DNA of 64,000 nucleotides. Source: Mesorhizobium onobrychidis (GTDB taxonomy: Bacteria > Pseudomonadota > Alphaproteobacteria > Rhizobiales > Rhizobiaceae). The notes beneath the pieces were generated by a model. That model was not told the DNA's origin, did not search any database, and worked only from the letters and a program-made list of their open reading frames with translations. How positions within the stretch are numbered: position 1 is the first letter of the stretch; the number at the start of each line of letters is the position of its first letter. The position numbers and the translations under genes were made by a program. Below, one piece after another: positions 53,708 through 63,514 of this stretch. Where the stretch lies: assembly GCF_024707545.1 (NCBI RefSeq), contig NZ_CP062229.1, forward strand, positions 5,127,501-5,191,500. The letters are read 5' to 3'.

Positions 53708-53771
53708 TGCCCTACTGCCCTACTGCCCTACTGCCCTACTGCCCTACTCCCCTACTCCCCTACTCCCCTTA
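53708..53771. repeat. 8-bp tandem array (TGCCCTAC/TCCCCTAC)
   Basis: Eight consecutive 8-base units: five TGCCCTAC, two TCCCCTAC and a final TCCCCTTA. The complementary strand reads GTAGGGGA, close to the GGGAGTA array at 51311 but with a period of eight. It lies just before bluB. Confidence 0.9.
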
Positions 53772-53790
53772 GCAAAGGCAGCACGACACC

Positions 53791-54426
53791 ATGACGTCAG
53801 GCCCGGAATTCCCAGACGATTTTCGCGCCGAGCTGGTCAATCTCTTCCTGTGGCGGCGGGACGTCAGGCGATTCAAGCCGACGCCGCTCCCAGAAGGCGC
53901 GCTGGAGCGGCTGCTTGACGTCGCCAGCATTGCGCCCTCGGTCGGGCTGAGCCAGCCCTGGCGTTTCGTCATGGTCGAGAGTGCTCAGTGCCGCGCCGCC
54001 GTCAGGGCATGCTTTGAGCGCTGCAATGCGGAGGCGCTCGCATCTTTCGGCGGCGAACGCGCCGCGCTCTATGCGCGCCTGAAACTTGCCGGCCTGAACG
54101 AAGCGCCCTGCCAATTCGCGGTTTTCGCCGACCGCGCGACAGAACAGGGGCATGGGCTCGGCCGCCTGACCATGTCCGCGACCATCGAATATTCGGCGGT
54201 GATGGCAATCCACACCTTTTGGCTGGCGGCGCGCGCGGAAGGAATAGGCATGGGCTGGGTCTCGATCCTCGATCCGGCCGAAATAGCGACGATCCTGGAC
54301 GCGCCGCCGGAGTGGACGCTGATCGGTTACTTCTGCGTCGGCTACCCGAGCGAGAACCACAGCGTGCCGGAACTGGAACGGGAAGGCTGGGAAGTCCGGC
54401 GCGCTCCGATGGTGATAAGGCGGTAG
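53791..54426 (+). CDS. bluB: 5,6-dimethylbenzimidazole synthase
   Basis: A 211-residue nitroreductase-fold enzyme that breaks FMNH2 with oxygen to make DMB, the lower ligand of cobalamin. Flavin-binding and family segments are visible: LWRRDVRRFKPTPLPEGALE, SIAPSVGLSQPWRFVMVESA, TMSATIEYSAVMAIHTFWLA, EGIGMGWVSILDP and the Gly-Tyr end IGYFCVGYPSENHSVPELE. BluB is important for B12 in rhizobia. The 8-bp array lies 20 bases before its start. Confidence 0.92.
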   Translation: MTSGPEFPDDFRAELVNLFLWRRDVRRFKPTPLPEGALERLLDVASIAPSVGLSQPWRFVMVESAQCRAAVRACFERCNAEALASFGGERAALYARLKLAGLNEAPCQFAVFADRATEQGHGLGRLTMSATIEYSAVMAIHTFWLAARAEGIGMGWVSILDPAEIATILDAPPEWTLIGYFCVGYPSENHSVPELEREGWEVRRAPMVIRR

Positions 54427-54561
54427 TGCAACGGCGACGCTGCCATCCTCTCTTGCAGGGAAGAATGGATATCATGGATGGTTTCGCCGATCGCCGGCGT
54501 TGCCAACAAGACACCATGGCAAAGCCAGCCGTGACGGCCTTGATCTGAGGAAGGGCACAAA

Positions 54562-54858
54562 ATGTTTCGCTACGACGTGCAAGCCGAGATCTGGGTCTAT
54601 CCAGGCAAGGGCGGCTGGCATTTTGTGACGCTGCCGCCGGAGCTTGGGGCACGGATCAAGACGGCGATGGCGGGGATGGCACGCCCCTGGGGCTCGCTTG
54701 GCGTGGAAGCCGTCATCGGCCAGACCAGATGGCGGACATCGCTGTTTCCCGACAAGAAATCCGGCAGCCTGCTCTTGCCGATCAAGACGGCAGTGCGGGT
54801 CCGCGAAGGCCTCCGGGCTGGCGACACGGCCAAGCTGACGATCGAGATGCAGTTATGA
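54562..54858 (+). CDS. DUF1905 domain protein
   Basis: A 98-residue protein matching DUF1905: [58 protein letters not shown], then [20 protein letters not shown]. It is a small beta-barrel-like domain, sometimes fused to YdeI-like domains; function unknown. GAGGAAGG lies eight bases before the ATG. The gap to ndk is 139 bases. Confidence 0.82.
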   Translation: MFRYDVQAEIWVYPGKGGWHFVTLPPELGARIKTAMAGMARPWGSLGVEAVIGQTRWRTSLFPDKKSGSLLLPIKTAVRVREGLRAGDTAKLTIEMQL

Positions 54859-54997
54859 CAACATTGGTTCGGGCCGACGGCGATGCGCCATCCAGCGCAG
54901 AAATGAGCGCCGCGCCGGCCTCCCCTTGGCAAGCCGGCGGGCGGCTTGTATAGAGCCCGCCACCCTCAATTCCACTCTCCATCACAAGGACGACCCT

Positions 54998-55420
54998 ATG
55001 GCGCTCGAACGCACCTTTTCCATGATCAAGCCGGACGCGACCCGGCGCAATCTCACCGGCGCCATCACCCAGATGCTCGAAGAAGCCGGCCTGCGCGTCA
55101 TCGCCTCGCGCCGGGTATGGATGAGCCGCCGCGAGGCGGAAGGTTTTTATGCCGTCCACAAGGATCGTCCGTTCTTCGGCGAGCTGGTCGAGTCCATGTC
55201 GTCGGGCCCAACGGTTGTGCAGGTGCTGGAAGGCGAGAACGCCATTGCCAAAAACCGCGACGTGATGGGTGCTACCAACCCCGCCAACGCCGCCGAAGGC
55301 ACCATCCGCAAGGTACACGCGCTGTCGATCGGCGAGAATTCCGTGCACGGCTCCGACGCGCCCGAGACCGCCGCGCAGGAGATCAAATACTGGTTCTCGG
55401 ACACCGAGATCGTCGGCTGA
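54998..55420 (+). CDS. ndk: Nucleoside diphosphate kinase
   Basis: A 140-residue NDK that equilibrates nucleoside triphosphates through a phosphohistidine. It has the family start [20 protein letters not shown], then [20 protein letters not shown] and [17 protein letters not shown]. The active-site histidine is in [19 protein letters not shown] 54998 follows ACAAGGA. A strong terminator follows it, so it is transcribed alone. Confidence 0.96.
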   Translation: MALERTFSMIKPDATRRNLTGAITQMLEEAGLRVIASRRVWMSRREAEGFYAVHKDRPFFGELVESMSSGPTVVQVLEGENAIAKNRDVMGATNPANAAEGTIRKVHALSIGENSVHGSDAPETAAQEIKYWFSDTEIVG

Positions 55421-55449
55421 GCCGATAAGCCCATCACCAGGTCATATGC

Positions 55450-55481
55450 AAAAAAGGCCGGCGCAATGCCGGCCTTTTTTT
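55450..55481 (+). terminator. Rho-independent terminator after ndk
   Basis: GGCCGGC (55456-55462) and GCCGGCC (55468-55474) are flanked by six A on the left and seven T on the right, giving a symmetrical bidirectional hairpin 30 bases past the ndk stop. Confidence 0.93.
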
Positions 55482-55555
55482 GTTGCGGCGATCCAGCACC
55501 GGACGCCGACGCCCTCCAACCGCGCATGCTCAAAAACCGAACCGGTTTTGAACGA

Positions 55556-56323
55556 TCAGCTCGCAGCGTTGAAGCGCAGGATGACCCGGTCGTCCTTGTC
55601 GACGATGATGAGCTTGCCGGCGTCGACGTGATACGATGCCGCCTTGGCCAGCGCCTCGAACAGCGCCTTTTCCTCGGCCATGATCTCGGACGCGCAGGCC
55701 TTGAAGGTCGAACCAATGTCACCGATGGCGATCGTCGAACCGTCGACTTTGGCGGTGGCGAAATAGACGTTGCAAGGGCCGCTGCCGCCGGCCTTGCCGG
55801 CCTCGTCGATCCTGAACGTCGCCTGCGGCTCGGCGATCACGCCAATGCCGTCGATATACTCGACCAGCCAGCTCTGCCCGAACACCGGGGCCGTTGGCGG
55901 CTGCTCGCTCGACGTGACCATCTTCAGCATGATGGTCTGCGGCGCGTCGCTCAGCGGATCGACCTGATGGCTCATACCGGAGGTGAACAACAACCTGTCG
56001 TCGACTGTGATGCGCGCCTGCAGCGCATAAGTCGTATCAGGCCGGATCACCTGGGGATCGAAGCTGATCTCAAACTTGATCGGCACCTGGCCGGCCGGCG
56101 CCACCTTGTGCTCGCCGATGACAGCGGCCGGCGCGTCGGTCAGCGAGACGTCGGCAAGCTGCACGGAAAGCACGGCGTTGGGTGGCAGCGCGATGCGCTC
56201 GCGATATATCACCTCGCCCTTCAGGGTCTTCTCGGCAGCGACGGACAACGCAGGCACCACCAGTATACCAACGACCAGCGGCATGACACCGAAGATGAAC
56301 AACGCGGCGATCCTGCCCAGCAT
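55556..56323 (-). CDS. YbaY-META two-domain exported protein
   Basis: A 255-residue protein. After a hydrophobic N-terminus ([20 protein letters not shown]) it has two domains. The first is a YbaY-like beta domain ([40 protein letters not shown]). The second is a META (DUF306) domain ([60 protein letters not shown]). Both are envelope-associated and linked to surface or stress roles. ATG 56323 is chosen because GGGGAGCAGGA lies before it. Confidence 0.82.
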   Translation of the reverse strand: MLGRIAALFIFGVMPLVVGILVVPALSVAAEKTLKGEVIYRERIALPPNAVLSVQLADVSLTDAPAAVIGEHKVAPAGQVPIKFEISFDPQVIRPDTTYALQARITVDDRLLFTSGMSHQVDPLSDAPQTIMLKMVTSSEQPPTAPVFGQSWLVEYIDGIGVIAEPQATFRIDEAGKAGGSGPCNVYFATAKVDGSTIAIGDIGSTFKACASEIMAEEKALFEALAKAASYHVDAGKLIIVDKDDRVILRFNAAS

Positions 56324-56516
56324 GATCCTGCTCCCCATAGCGCACCAGACTGGTCGGAAGGTCTCGCAGGATTGCGGTGGTTCCGTGGCGCCTCACACGG
56401 GCTGTTCACACGGTGGTGCCTTTCGGCAGCTCGTTGCCCTGTGGTCGGCCTCCTTGGCGTGACGGGCGAAATACTGCTCACGCCACAGGCGATCACGAAG
56501 TCGTGTTCCAAAAAAT

Positions 56517-56542
56517 GTAACGCAGGGAACCTCCGGACCGAA
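56517..56542 (+). promoter_or_regulatory. ECF-sigma promoter of the bufferin operon
   Basis: GTAACG at 56517-56522, 16-base spacer, CGAA at 56539-56542. It closely follows the GTAAC-N16-CGAA form reported for SigF-type ECF promoters in Caulobacter, which drive copper/peroxide-linked genes. It lies 57 bases before the precursor ATG, in the expected position and orientation. Confidence 0.6.
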
Positions 56543-56599
56543 CTGACCAATGCGCGCTTGAGGAGCAGCGCGCGCAACAACCCAATCGGAGGTGAAATC

Positions 56600-56923
56600 A
56601 TGTCAACAAGATCAACCGTGAGCGCGGCCTTTCTGGCCGGCGCCGTTGCCACGGCTCTTGCTTCTTTTGCGACGGCCGCGCCGCTGTCCGAGGCAGAGGT
56701 CAAGGCGGCGATGGATGCCGGTAAGGAGAAGTGCTTTGGCGTCGCCCTGAAGGGGCAGAACGACTGCGCGGCAGGACCTGGCACCACCTGCCAAGGCACC
56801 TCGACTGTCGATTACCAGGGCAACGCCTGGAAATTTGTCGACGGCGGCACCTGCACGACGATGGACCTGCCCGGCGACCGCAAGGGCTCGCCCACGGAGC
56901 TGACCCGCGACATCCCATCGTAA
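56600..56923 (+). CDS. bufA: DUF2282 bufferin-type RiPP precursor
   Basis: A 107-residue precursor. A signal peptide ([20 protein letters not shown]) is followed by [20 protein letters not shown] and [20 protein letters not shown], then a GGTCTTM end. This is the DUF2282 pattern. Cysteines are at 45, 56, 64 and 85. In bufferins, MNIO enzymes convert such cysteines to 5-thiooxazoles, and the exported product binds copper. CGGAGGTG precedes the ATG. It is first in the operon, followed by the DUF692 enzyme 33 bases later. Confidence 0.85.
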   Translation: MSTRSTVSAAFLAGAVATALASFATAAPLSEAEVKAAMDAGKEKCFGVALKGQNDCAAGPGTTCQGTSTVDYQGNAWKFVDGGTCTTMDLPGDRKGSPTELTRDIPS

Positions 56924-56956
56924 GCAATGCAACCTGCCCGGAAAGCGGAGATGAAG

Positions 56957-57874
56957 ATGAACGGACTGGCCCCAACATCCCGCGTGTCGAAGACCTCGCG
57001 CTTTCCGGCGCACCCGATCGCTGGCCTTGCCGGCACCAGTTTTAAGCATCAACATTTGCAGGGAATCATTGCCGGCGGCAGTAAGGACGGTTTCTTCGAG
57101 GTCCACGCCGAAAACTACATGGGCGCCGGCGGCCCGCCGCACGATGCGCTGACCAAGATCCGCCGCGACTATCCCGTTTCGCTGCACGGGGTGTGCATGT
57201 CGATCGGCGGACCGCGGCCGCTCGACAAAGTGCATCTCGGCCGTTTCAAGGCGCTCGTCGACCGCTATGAGCCTGCGCTCGTTTCCGAGCATCTCGCCTG
57301 GTCGACCCACGACACCACTTATTACAACGACCTGCTTCCGCTGCCCTATACGCCGGCAACGGTTTCGCGCGTGGCGGATCACATCGACGAAATGCAGGAG
57401 ACGATCGGCCGCCCGATACTGCTCGAGAATCCCTCGACCTACGTCCTTTTCGCGGAATCGACGATGAGCGAGACAGATTTCATCCGCGCGCTGGTGCGGC
57501 GTACCGGTTGCGGCCTGCTGCTCGACGTGAACAACATCTTCGTTTCGGCCACCAACCACGACTATTCAGCGCTTTCCCACCTCGCGGACTTCCCGGTCGA
57601 GCATGTCGGCGAAATCCATCTGGCCGGGCACGCCGAGCAGGAGGATGACGAGGGCGATCTGCTGCTCATCGACAGCCATGACGGCCCGGTCGCCGACGCG
57701 GTCTGGAAGCTTTTCGATGTCGTCATCGGCCGATGCGGGCCGCTCCCGACGCTGATCGAATGGGATAGCGACATTCCCGATTGGCCGGTGCTCAAGGCGG
57801 AGGCCGCCGCCGCCCAAGCCATCCTCGACCGTCATGCCGACAGCTTGTTCGGAAAAGCCCATGCCGCAGGATGA
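56957..57874 (+). CDS. bufB: DUF692/MNIO RiPP-modifying oxidase
   Basis: A 305-residue multinuclear non-haem iron oxidase. The TIM-barrel metal ligands are visible: [11 protein letters not shown] (Glu, His, Glu/Asn), [64 protein letters not shown] and [13 protein letters not shown]. MNIOs oxidise cysteines of their precursor to heterocycles. I chose ATG 56957 because GCGGAG then lies six bases upstream; ATG 56951 and 56927 are also in frame. Coupled to bufC by a 14-base overlap. Confidence 0.88.
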   Translation: MNGLAPTSRVSKTSRFPAHPIAGLAGTSFKHQHLQGIIAGGSKDGFFEVHAENYMGAGGPPHDALTKIRRDYPVSLHGVCMSIGGPRPLDKVHLGRFKALVDRYEPALVSEHLAWSTHDTTYYNDLLPLPYTPATVSRVADHIDEMQETIGRPILLENPSTYVLFAESTMSETDFIRALVRRTGCGLLLDVNNIFVSATNHDYSALSHLADFPVEHVGEIHLAGHAEQEDDEGDLLLIDSHDGPVADAVWKLFDVVIGRCGPLPTLIEWDSDIPDWPVLKAEAAAAQAILDRHADSLFGKAHAAG

Positions 57875-58661
57875 GCTCCAGTCGCGCGATCTCGGCCGCC
57901 GGTTCGACTATGCCGCGGCATTCAGCGCCGGTTTGCTCGATCCTGACCGAGCCCCGCCTGACGTTGTCTCGGGGCCGAACGGGAAGGCTACGATCAAGCG
58001 CTATGCCGTCTACCGCAACAACGTCACGGTCAGCCTGATCGATGCGCTGGCCGCCAGCTTTCCGGCGACGCTGCGCATCACCGGCCCGGACTTCTTTCGC
58101 GCGATGGCGCGCTTTCATGTTCGCGAAACACCGCCCACCTCGCCGCTTCTATTCGAATACGGCCGCGACTTTCCCGATTTTATCGAACGTTACGAATACG
58201 CGCAGTCGATGCCGTGGCTGGCCGACGTAGCGCGCATGGAGCGGGCCTGGCTCGATGCTTATCATGCCGCCGACGCGGAACCGTTGGCTTCCGGAGCACT
58301 GGCCTCGATCCCGCCCGAACAACTGGCCGATACCGTGTTTGTGTCGCACCCGGCAACGCGCGCCATTCGCTCGCGCTATCCGGTCGTGACGATCTTTGCG
58401 GCCAACCGGAGCGAAGGTCCTGTCGGGCGAATCGAGGCGGGCGGCCCTGAAGATGCGCTGGTCACGCGGCCCGGCCTCGAGGTCTTTGTTCGCCACCTGC
58501 CGCCCGGCGGCGCGGTTTTCCTGGACCGTCTCATGGCGGGCGAGCCGCTCGGCGCGGCCGCCGCGGCAGCATTTGCGGAGCATGCCGAATTCGACCTTGC
58601 GGCCAACATTGCCGGCCTGCTGCAAGCAGGCGCCTTCACGGCGGCACATCAGGGAGGGTGA
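57861..58661 (+). CDS. bufC: DUF2063 RiPP partner protein
   Basis: A 266-residue protein of the DUF2063 (HvfC/BufC) family. The N-terminal domain has [40 protein letters not shown] and [20 protein letters not shown]. The second domain holds [20 protein letters not shown]. It is thought to recruit the precursor to the MNIO enzyme, as RiPP partner proteins do. Start MPQDELQ at 57861, inside the end of bufB. It ends four bases before the DoxX ATG start, so three proteins share one transcript. Confidence 0.87.
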   Translation: MPQDELQSRDLGRRFDYAAAFSAGLLDPDRAPPDVVSGPNGKATIKRYAVYRNNVTVSLIDALAASFPATLRITGPDFFRAMARFHVRETPPTSPLLFEYGRDFPDFIERYEYAQSMPWLADVARMERAWLDAYHAADAEPLASGALASIPPEQLADTVFVSHPATRAIRSRYPVVTIFAANRSEGPVGRIEAGGPEDALVTRPGLEVFVRHLPPGGAVFLDRLMAGEPLGAAAAAAFAEHAEFDLAANIAGLLQAGAFTAAHQGG

Positions 58662-58663
58662 GC

Positions 58664-59161
58664 ATGACCAACCATGAGCGGAACGTCAGCACCGGGCCGC
58701 GAGGGATCGCTGCCCTCGCCGAGAGGGTGAATGCCGCGCTGCGCACGGGTGCCACACCGTCGCTGACGCAGCTTGTCCTGCGCTGCGCGCTCGCCGTCCC
58801 GTTCTGGCGGTCCGGCGTCAACAAATGGGACGGTTTTTTGCAGTTGAACGAGGTCGCCGTGCTGCTTTTCAGTTCGGAGCTCAAGCTGCATCTGCCCGGC
58901 GGCCCTTACGATTTTCCCGCACCTGGGCTTGTGGCGTTCGTCTCAGGATCTGCGGAAATCCTGCTGCCAATTCTCCTTGTTCTCGGCCTGGCGACACGGC
59001 TGGCGGCATTCGGCCTGCTCGTAATGACGCTGGTCATACAACTCACCGTGCCCGACGGCTGGCCGCTGCACATCACCTGGGCGGCGATGGCGCTCGGCAT
59101 CATGGCGTGGGGACCCGGCCGGATTGCGCTCGATCACTGGATCGGCACTGACAAGGGCTGA
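58664..59161 (+). CDS. DoxX family protein of the bufferin operon
   Basis: A 165-residue inner-membrane protein. After a soluble N-terminus it has QLVLRCALAVPFWRSGVNKW, then four helices: FPAPGLVAFVSGSAEILLPI, LVLGLATRLAAFGLLVMTLV and a final ITWAAMALGIMAWGPG. DoxX genes close many bufABC operons; a redox or metal-handling role is likely but not shown. GGGAGG lies six bases before ATG 58664 and overlaps the bufC stop. It is more divergent from the two DoxX copies at 5.5-6.5 kb than they are from each other. Confidence 0.85.
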   Translation: MTNHERNVSTGPRGIAALAERVNAALRTGATPSLTQLVLRCALAVPFWRSGVNKWDGFLQLNEVAVLLFSSELKLHLPGGPYDFPAPGLVAFVSGSAEILLPILLVLGLATRLAAFGLLVMTLVIQLTVPDGWPLHITWAAMALGIMAWGPGRIALDHWIGTDKG

Positions 59162-59207
59162 TCGGGGGTTGATGGGATTCCCGCCCCTCCGGCGATGACG
59201 CGAAGCA

Positions 59208-59696
59208 TCAATTTCGTTTCGGCACAGCCTGCTTCCAACGGCTTGCGGCCTCGTCGTCGGCCTCCTTGGCGTCGACCCAGCCGCCTTGCGAGCCGTCGGT
59301 ATGGTGTTCCTTCTTCCAGAACGGCGCGCGCGATTTCAGATAGTCCATCAGGAAGTTCGCCGCCTCGAACGCCGCCTGCCGGTGCGCGGAGGCCGCGACC
59401 ACCAGCACGATGTTCTCACCGGGCGCGATCCTGCCGTGGCGATGGATGGCGGTGAGGCCCTGCAGCGGCCAGCGGCCGACCGCCTCGGCGGCGATGCGGC
59501 CGATCTCGGCCTCGGCCATGCCGGGATAATGTTCGAGTTCGAGTGCCGCCAGCCTGCCCGCTTCATCGCGGCAGAGACCCGAGAAAGTCACCACGGCGCC
59601 GATGTCGGCGCGGCCTTGCGTCATCTTGGCGACCTCGGCGGCGACATCGAAATCCTCCGCCTGGATGCGCACCGTCGGCACCACCGCGCCGGGCAT
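59208..59696 (-). CDS. moaE: Molybdopterin synthase catalytic subunit
   Basis: A 162-residue MoaE. It joins MoaD to insert two sulphurs into precursor Z and make molybdopterin. Signatures are visible: GAVVTFSGLCRDEAGRLAAL, ELEHYPGMAEAEIGRIAAEA, the HRHGRIAPGENIVLVVAASA segment and the lysine-rich SRAPFWKKEHHTDGSQGGWV end. ATG 59696 overlaps the moaD stop; a GTG at 59705 is also in frame. It supplies the cofactor needed by molybdoenzymes such as that at 42.3 kb. Confidence 0.93.
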   Translation of the reverse strand: MPGAVVPTVRIQAEDFDVAAEVAKMTQGRADIGAVVTFSGLCRDEAGRLAALELEHYPGMAEAEIGRIAAEAVGRWPLQGLTAIHRHGRIAPGENIVLVVAASAHRQAAFEAANFLMDYLKSRAPFWKKEHHTDGSQGGWVDAKEADDEAASRWKQAVPKRN

Positions 59697-59697
59697 T

Positions 59698-59955
59698 TCA
59701 GCCACCCGTCATCGGCGGGAACAGCGCGATCTCGCGCGCGCCTGATATCTTCTCGCGGTGCTCGACATGTTCCTGGTTAATGGCGACGCGGATCACGTCA
59801 GGATATTGCAGCGCGTGCTCGTACTCCTCGCCGCGCGATTTCAGCCAGCGCAGCAGGTCGGCCACCGTCTCGATACCGGCGGGCAATTCGACGTCCTCTT
59901 GCGGCTTGCCGATCCGCTCGCGCACCCAGGCGAAATAGATGAGCCTCGTCGACAT
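59698..59955 (-). CDS. moaD: Molybdopterin synthase sulphur-carrier subunit
   Basis: An 85-residue ubiquitin-like protein ending in the essential Gly-Gly (LFPPMTGG), which carries the thiocarboxylate. It starts TRLIYFAWVRERIGKPQEDV, with ETVADLLRWLKSRGEEYEHA and AINQEHVEHREKISGAREIA following. It sits between pgsA (one base after its stop) and moaE (overlapping), so all are transcribed together. Confidence 0.93.
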   Translation of the reverse strand: MSTRLIYFAWVRERIGKPQEDVELPAGIETVADLLRWLKSRGEEYEHALQYPDVIRVAINQEHVEHREKISGAREIALFPPMTGG

Positions 59956-59956
59956 C

Positions 59957-60553
59957 CTACTCGTCCATGATGTGCTTGAGGCCGGCGCGGAAGTAGTCAT
60001 AGCCGGTGTAAAGCGTCACCAAGGCGGCGATCCACAACAGCACCAGCCCGGTCTGGGTGGTCAGCGGGAAGATCTTGTCGCCGGCAGGTCCCGCGAGCAG
60101 GAAAGCGATGGCGACCATCTGAATGGTGGTCTTCCACTTTGCCAGCTGCGTCACCGGTACCGAGACCTTCAGCGCCGCCAGGTATTCGCGCAGGCCCGAG
60201 ACCAGGATCTCGCGGCACAGGATGATGATCGCTGCCCACAGCGACCAGCCGGCGATGCCGGCATGCCTATCGGTGTCGGCCGCCAGCAGCAGCAGGCACG
60301 TGGCGACCAGCAACTTGTCGGCGATCGGATCGAGCATCTTGCCGATATTCGAGGTCTGCTGCCAGGCGCGCGCCAGATAGCCGTCGAAATAATCGGTGAT
60401 CGAGGCCAGCAGAAAAATGATCAGTGCCGACCAGCGGGCGAAGTCGCTCGACTTCAGATGCCCTTCGAGAAAAAAACACAGCACAACCAGCGGCACCGCG
60501 AGAATGCGGACGTAGGTGAGCATGTTGGGCAGGTTGAATGCGCGCTGGGCCAT
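59957..60553 (-). CDS. pgsA: CDP-diacylglycerol-glycerol-3-phosphate transferase
   Basis: A 198-residue inner-membrane enzyme making phosphatidylglycerophosphate. The N-terminus is FNLPNMLTYVRILAVPLVVL. The CDP-alcohol motif reads TDYFDGYLARAWQQTSNIGK followed by MLDPIADK. Helices include LLVATCLLLLAADTD. Together with the paralogue at 36.5 kb it supplies anionic phospholipid. ATG 60553 is the family start. It is 101 bases after uvrC and is separated from moaD by a single base. Confidence 0.93.
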   Translation of the reverse strand: MAQRAFNLPNMLTYVRILAVPLVVLCFFLEGHLKSSDFARWSALIIFLLASITDYFDGYLARAWQQTSNIGKMLDPIADKLLVATCLLLLAADTDRHAGIAGWSLWAAIIILCREILVSGLREYLAALKVSVPVTQLAKWKTTIQMVAIAFLLAGPAGDKIFPLTTQTGLVLLWIAALVTLYTGYDYFRAGLKHIMDE

Positions 60554-60653
60554 ATTTTTGGGAACTCTTTCTGCCTGCCTACTCAAATCAGAAGCGAATG
60601 TGGGGGGTCAACAGGCGATAGTCGATGGATCAACTGAAAATAGGCCGAATCCA

Positions 60654-62741
60654 TCAGCTCTCGTGAAAATGGTTGTAGACCAGCTTCGCCACCTGCTCGG
60701 AAATGCCGTCGACCTTGACCAGATCCTCGATCGCGGCGCGGCTGACCGCCTTGGCGGTGCCGAAATGCATGAGCAGCGCGCGCTTGCGGCCCGGGCCGAT
60801 GCCGCTGATCTCGTCGAGCGGGCTCTTGACCATCTCCTTCTTGCGGCGGGCGCGGTGCGAGCCGATGGCGAAGCGGTGGACCTCGTCGCGCAGCCGCTGG
60901 ACGAAATAGAGCACCGGGTCGCGCACGGGGAGCGAAAACGGCGGCTTGCCCCTCACGAAGAAGCGTTCGCGGCCGGCGTCACGGTCCTGGCCCTTGGCGA
61001 TGCCGATGGCCTGGACACGGTCCTCGATGCCGAGATCGGCGAGTATCTTGCGCACTGCCGTCATCTGGCCCTGGCCGCCATCGATGAGGATGACGTCTGG
61101 CCAGGCCGGGAAGCCGCCCGCATCCTCGATACCGTCGCCCTGTTCGGCCAGGGTGTCGTCCGCCGCCAGTTCGCTCTGCGGCATATCGCCATGTTCCTTC
61201 AGCAGCCGGGAAAAACGCCGCTCCATCACCTCGCGCATCATGCCGAAATCGTCTCCCGGCGTGATCTCGGTCGAGCGGATGTTGAATTTCCGGTACTGGT
61301 TCTTCACGAAGCCTTCCGGCCCGGCGACAACCATGGCGCCGACGGCGTTGGTGCCCATGATATGGGAGTTGTCATAGACCTCGATGCGCACCGGTGTTTT
61401 TTTCAGGCCGAAGGTCTCGGCGAAGCCGGTGAGCAATCTCCCTTGCGTCGAGGTCTCGGCCAGCCGGCGGCCGAGCGCCTCACGGGCATTCTGCAAGGCG
61501 TTGTCGGTCAAATCCTTCTTTTCGCCGCGCTGCGGCACCGAGATCGCCACCTTGCGACCCGCACGGGTGGAGAGCGCCTCCGCCAGCAATTCCTGGTCCT
61601 CGACGCCATGCGACAACAGGATGGTGCGCGGCGTCGGCTTGTCGTCATAGAATTGCGCCAGGAACGAGCCCAGCACCTCGGCCGCGTCCAGCGCCGGATC
61701 GGCCTTTGGGAAATAGGCGCGGTTGCCCCAGTTCTGACCGGTGCGGAAGAAGAACACCTGGATGCAGACCTGGCCGCCTTCCTGGTGGATGGCGTAGACA
61801 TCGGCCTCGTCGACGGTCTGCGGGTTGATGCCCTGATGGCTCTGCACATGCGACAGCGCCGCCAGCCGGTCGCGATAGATGGCAGCGCGCTCGAAGTCGA
61901 GGTTTTCCGCGGCCTGCTGCATGGCGGCGGAGATATCAGTCTTCACTTTCTGGCTGCGGCCGGACAAGAAGTCCTTCGCCTCGGCGACCAGCCTGGCATA
62001 GTCACTATGCGAGATTTCGCCGGTGCACGGGCCGGCGCAGCGCTTGATCTGGAACAGCAGGCACGGCCGGGTGCGGTTCTCGTAGAAGGAGTTGGTGCAG
62101 CTCCTGAGCAGGAAAGCGCGCTGCAGCGAATTGATGGTGCGGCCGACGGCGCCGGCCGAGGCGAAGGGGCCGAAATAGTCGCCCTTGCGCGAGCGCGCGC
62201 CGCGATGCTTGTAGATGCCGGGCGAGACATGATCGCCGGTCAACAGGATGTAGGGGAACGACTTGTCGTCCCGCATCAGCACATTGAATCGCGGCCGCAA
62301 GCGCTTGATAAGGTTAGCTTCCAGCAGCAGCGCTTCGATCTCGGTGCGGGTGACGACGAACTCCATCGTCGCCGTCTCGCGCACCATGCGGCCGATGCGG
62401 CTGGTGTGGAAGCGGCCTTGCGCGTAATTGGTCACCCGCTTCTTCAGGCTGCGCGCCTTGCCGACATAGAGCACGTCGCCTGCGGCATTCATCATGCGGT
62501 AGACGCCGGGCGCGTTGGGCAGCCGTTTGACCAGGGTCTGGATGACTTCGGCGCCGACCATCCCGTCGGCATCGCCGGCATGCGGCGTCCAATCGATGGC
62601 CGTGAAGGCGACATCAGGACCGCCGGAACCGGGAGCTGACGGATCGACGATCTCCTCCGCCGCCTCGTCCTCGAGGTCGACCTCGGGGGGCAGGTCGTCG
62701 GCGGCGCCGCCTCGTTTGTGTTTCTGGTCCATGGGACTCAT
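60654..62741 (-). CDS. uvrC: Excinuclease ABC subunit C
   Basis: A 695-residue nuclease of nucleotide excision repair. After an acidic N-terminal extension come the GIY-YIG domain ([20 protein letters not shown]), a UVR motif region ([20 protein letters not shown]), and the RNase H-like domain ([40 protein letters not shown]). The tandem helix-hairpin-helix end is [23 protein letters not shown] 62741 overlaps the SDR stop (ATGA), giving coupling; ATG 62732 is also possible. The N-terminal extension is longer than in E. coli. Confidence 0.95.
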   Translation of the reverse strand: MSPMDQKHKRGGAADDLPPEVDLEDEAAEEIVDPSAPGSGGPDVAFTAIDWTPHAGDADGMVGAEVIQTLVKRLPNAPGVYRMMNAAGDVLYVGKARSLKKRVTNYAQGRFHTSRIGRMVRETATMEFVVTRTEIEALLLEANLIKRLRPRFNVLMRDDKSFPYILLTGDHVSPGIYKHRGARSRKGDYFGPFASAGAVGRTINSLQRAFLLRSCTNSFYENRTRPCLLFQIKRCAGPCTGEISHSDYARLVAEAKDFLSGRSQKVKTDISAAMQQAAENLDFERAAIYRDRLAALSHVQSHQGINPQTVDEADVYAIHQEGGQVCIQVFFFRTGQNWGNRAYFPKADPALDAAEVLGSFLAQFYDDKPTPRTILLSHGVEDQELLAEALSTRAGRKVAISVPQRGEKKDLTDNALQNAREALGRRLAETSTQGRLLTGFAETFGLKKTPVRIEVYDNSHIMGTNAVGAMVVAGPEGFVKNQYRKFNIRSTEITPGDDFGMMREVMERRFSRLLKEHGDMPQSELAADDTLAEQGDGIEDAGGFPAWPDVILIDGGQGQMTAVRKILADLGIEDRVQAIGIAKGQDRDAGRERFFVRGKPPFSLPVRDPVLYFVQRLRDEVHRFAIGSHRARRKKEMVKSPLDEISGIGPGRKRALLMHFGTAKAVSRAAIEDLVKVDGISEQVAKLVYNHFHES

Positions 62742-63514
62742 TCGATAATGCCTGTCACATCCGGCGTCTGCCATGCAAGGTGCTGGCCGCCGTCCAGCGC
62801 GATCATCTGGCCGGTGACCGAGCGCGCGCGCCAGAGATAGCGGATGGTGGCGCCGAATTCAGGCAATTCCGGGCCGCGCTTCAGGATCAGGCCGTCGACC
62901 TGCGCGGCAAAATCGCTGTCTTCCTGGCGCGCGCTCTTCAGTGTCGGGCCGGGGCCGATGGCGTTGACGCGAATGCGGGGTGCCAGCGCCTGCGCCATCA
63001 TCTGCGTCTCTGTCCACAATGTCGATTTCGACAGCGCATAGGAGAAATAGCGTGGCGTCGGGCGCCAGACGCGCTGGTCGATCATATTGACGATCAGCCC
63101 GTCCTGGCCTTCCGGCAGAGCGCGGGCGAATTCTTGCGCCAAAAGTGCCGGCGCCTTCACATGGACGGCGAAGTGACGGTCCCAGGCAATCCAGTCGACG
63201 TCCTGAACCGTGTCGTCCACGAACAGCGAGGCATTGTTGACCAGCAGTGTAACAGGTCCGAGCGCGGCTGCGGCGCGGCCGACCAGGTCGCCGACCGCGG
63301 CCATGTCGGTCAGGTCGGCGGCGACCACAGCGGCGCGGCCATCCTGGCCAAAATGGCCGCCGTTGATCCGCGCAGCCAACGCTTCCGCCTCGGCCCGCGA
63401 GCGGTTGCAATGGATGGCGACAGCAAAACCGTTCGCGGCCAGATCCTCGACGATCGCCTTGCCGATCCGCTTGCCCCCGCCCGTCACCAGCGCCGTTCCA
63501 GCGGCCTTGCTCAT
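62738..63514 (-). CDS. SDR-family reductase (FolM/pteridine reductase-like)
   Basis: A 258-residue short-chain dehydrogenase. The cofactor loop is [24 protein letters not shown] follows in [15 protein letters not shown], and the catalytic pair is YALSK in [20 protein letters not shown]. The [20 protein letters not shown] segment after the active site is reminiscent of FolM/PTR1-type enzymes, which reduce pterins; this is inference. Its ATG at 63514 follows GGATTGACAGG. It is the first gene of an SDR-uvrC-pgsA-moaD-moaE run. Confidence 0.84.
   Translation of the reverse strand: MSKAAGTALVTGGGKRIGKAIVEDLAANGFAVAIHCNRSRAEAEALAARINGGHFGQDGRAAVVAADLTDMAAVGDLVGRAAAALGPVTLLVNNASLFVDDTVQDVDWIAWDRHFAVHVKAPALLAQEFARALPEGQDGLIVNMIDQRVWRPTPRYFSYALSKSTLWTETQMMAQALAPRIRVNAIGPGPTLKSARQEDSDFAAQVDGLILKRGPELPEFGATIRYLWRARSVTGQMIALDGGQHLAWQTPDVTGIIE

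Noticed and set aside
53708..53771. CRISPR or phage attachment repeat
   Set aside because: Eight-base units without spacers; a simple tandem repeat.
60516..62639. 707-codon plus-strand frame opposite uvrC
   Set aside because: uvrC motifs are unmistakable on the other strand.
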